DNA of 64,000 nt, from the NCBI GenBank assembly GCA_905250075.1, contig CAJNOP010000009.1:3305581-3369580 (forward strand), read 5' to 3'. Within the stretch, counting starts at the first letter, position 1. Each line of letters starts with the position of its first letter. The position numbers and the translations under genes are program-made. Shown here piece after piece: positions 62,860-64,000 of this stretch. The notes under the pieces are model-generated. The model was given only the letters and a program-made list of their open reading frames with translations, made no database searches and had not been told where the DNA came from. This DNA comes from Rotaria sp. Silwood1. Lineage: Eukaryota; Rotifera; Eurotatoria; Philodinida; Philodinidae.

Positions 62860-64000
62860 ATAAGGATACACTGTACACATCTTAGTATTATTGTAATCCA
62901 TATGATGATAAGTGTGTGATTAGGCATGCAATTGATCATGTAGCTACTATTGAGCAGCTTGAAGACGATCAAGAGTAAAGTTCAGATGTATTTGCATATA
63001 TTATATACCTTAACTCATGAGAGGTTAAAATAATATTTATTATGAATAACGTATTGTTTGAGGTCGCTGTCAAGAGTAAAAGTTTCAATAGATAAAGAGA
63101 TTAAGCTTTTTGTGAGAAAAAAGCATTTCTGAATCTTTTTTAAAATCCACAGAAGTCCCGAAAAATACGTTGACAACATTCTACGTATGATTTCATCCAT
63201 GGAAGATCATTAAAGCGAAGTTTTCTTGGAACAAAGTCATCCATAAGTTTATTGCATAGTTTCAAAAGATAACAGTTCTTTTGTCATGTGATCTCTGATA
63301 CAAAAATAAAAGCGATACAAGTTTTTGTCCGTCAACAAGCAGTGAATAGAACAACACATGGTATAAATGGCAATTTTATCTTAAAGTAAAAAAAAGTACA
63401 TAGATTTAGAAAGTGAGAAAGTGAGTTACAGAGTTGTCCCTCGTTAAAACCGATTTTAAAAAAATCATGCTGTTTGATTGAAGGTTTAAAAGAATTTGCG
63501 TCCGACGCTTTCAAAGTAGCATACGAAAACAATAAATAAAAATCTTAAAAAGCTACTGATACAAATTTATTTAATATTTTTTCAACATTAATTTGGTTGT
63601 CAAATAAAGAGATGCTTCAAACTTGATCGAATGTTTTGCTATAATAAGCTTTTTAGAATGCTTTCACAACAGTGTCTTTACCAGTTTCATTTTCCTATTC
63701 AACCATACTTAAATAGTCATCAAATAGAATAGTGAGATAAGTTTGAATTGTTAGCTTCGGAGACATTTGCACATGAATGTAACAGTTGCTATGAAAAACT
63801 TATCAAAATGCAATTCATCGTAACTTTGCTATCTAACACAGTCATCTATTAGTTTTATTGTACATTTTCACAAAAATTTTAATCCAAACACATTACTATG
63901 GCATCTATCATCAGTCCATTGAATACGGTAGCAACACAAAAAACTTATTCAATGGCTGCTATAAGCATGCAAATGTTCACATAATAGATTCAAGAAGTGG
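62860..64000. other. Terminal stretch without a supported gene
   Basis: AT-rich, short closed frames on both strands, no RNA gene or transposon ends seen. Confidence 0.45.

Noticed and set aside
1..64000. tRNA, rRNA, CRISPR, prophage or operon features
   Set aside because: No clover-leaf arms with B-box words, no regularly spaced repeats and no bacterial-type gene packing were seen; the sequence is animal nuclear DNA. A covariance-model scan would be needed to exclude small RNAs.

Overview
This is nuclear DNA of a small, AT-rich animal genome. The genes are intron-rich, and most introns are only about 50-70 bases with GTAAG-type donors and TTTTAG-type acceptors. The long DYNC2H1 gene also has several introns of 0.6-2.8 kb. 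The gene content (dynein-2 heavy chain, a claudin-like tetraspan, legumain, a KR-delimited neuropeptide precursor, a K2P-type channel) is metazoan. Gene style and the Asp-ending tetrapeptides point to a spiralian, and a rotifer-like animal is my best guess. This is inference; no rRNA or mitochondrial marker is present.

Layout: 38-21805 (+) holds 33 exons of the cytoplasmic dynein-2 heavy chain (AAA2 through the C terminus; the 5' half lies outside the window). Its introns carry two non-autonomous DNA transposons: a GC-rich hAT-type MITE with a perfect 8-bp target duplication (12099-12562) and a 939-bp near-perfect palindrome with TA-flanked ends (16110-17048). Convergent genes follow: a neuropeptide precursor encoding five YRxD tetrapeptides (23481-24149, +) and a claudin-like membrane protein (24395-25618, -). 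A divergent mitotic-type cyclin lies at 27827-29616 (+), followed by about 6 kb without a convincing gene.

The second half contains a K2P-like potassium channel whose two selectivity filters are both degenerate (35581-37467, +) and translation initiation factor eIF3a (39898-46789, +, 11 exons). An orphan helical ORF follows (47081-47530, +), then a decayed F-box/LRR gene (47997-50548, +) and a single-exon low-complexity protein (50795-52024, +). On the minus strand are a WD40 protein possibly related to WDR73 (53990-55923) and a legumain protease (59606-61491). The rest is AT-rich intergenic DNA with a G17 tract, diverged inverted repeats and a third MITE next to a small coding-looking fragment (62463-62859).

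The genes do not form one pathway. The most unusual items are the YRFD/YRLD peptide precursor, the filter-less K2P channel, a 6-nt microexon in DYNC2H1, and the large intronic palindrome. Several genes have a splice-acceptor-like site a few bases upstream of the start codon, which would fit spliced-leader trans-splicing.
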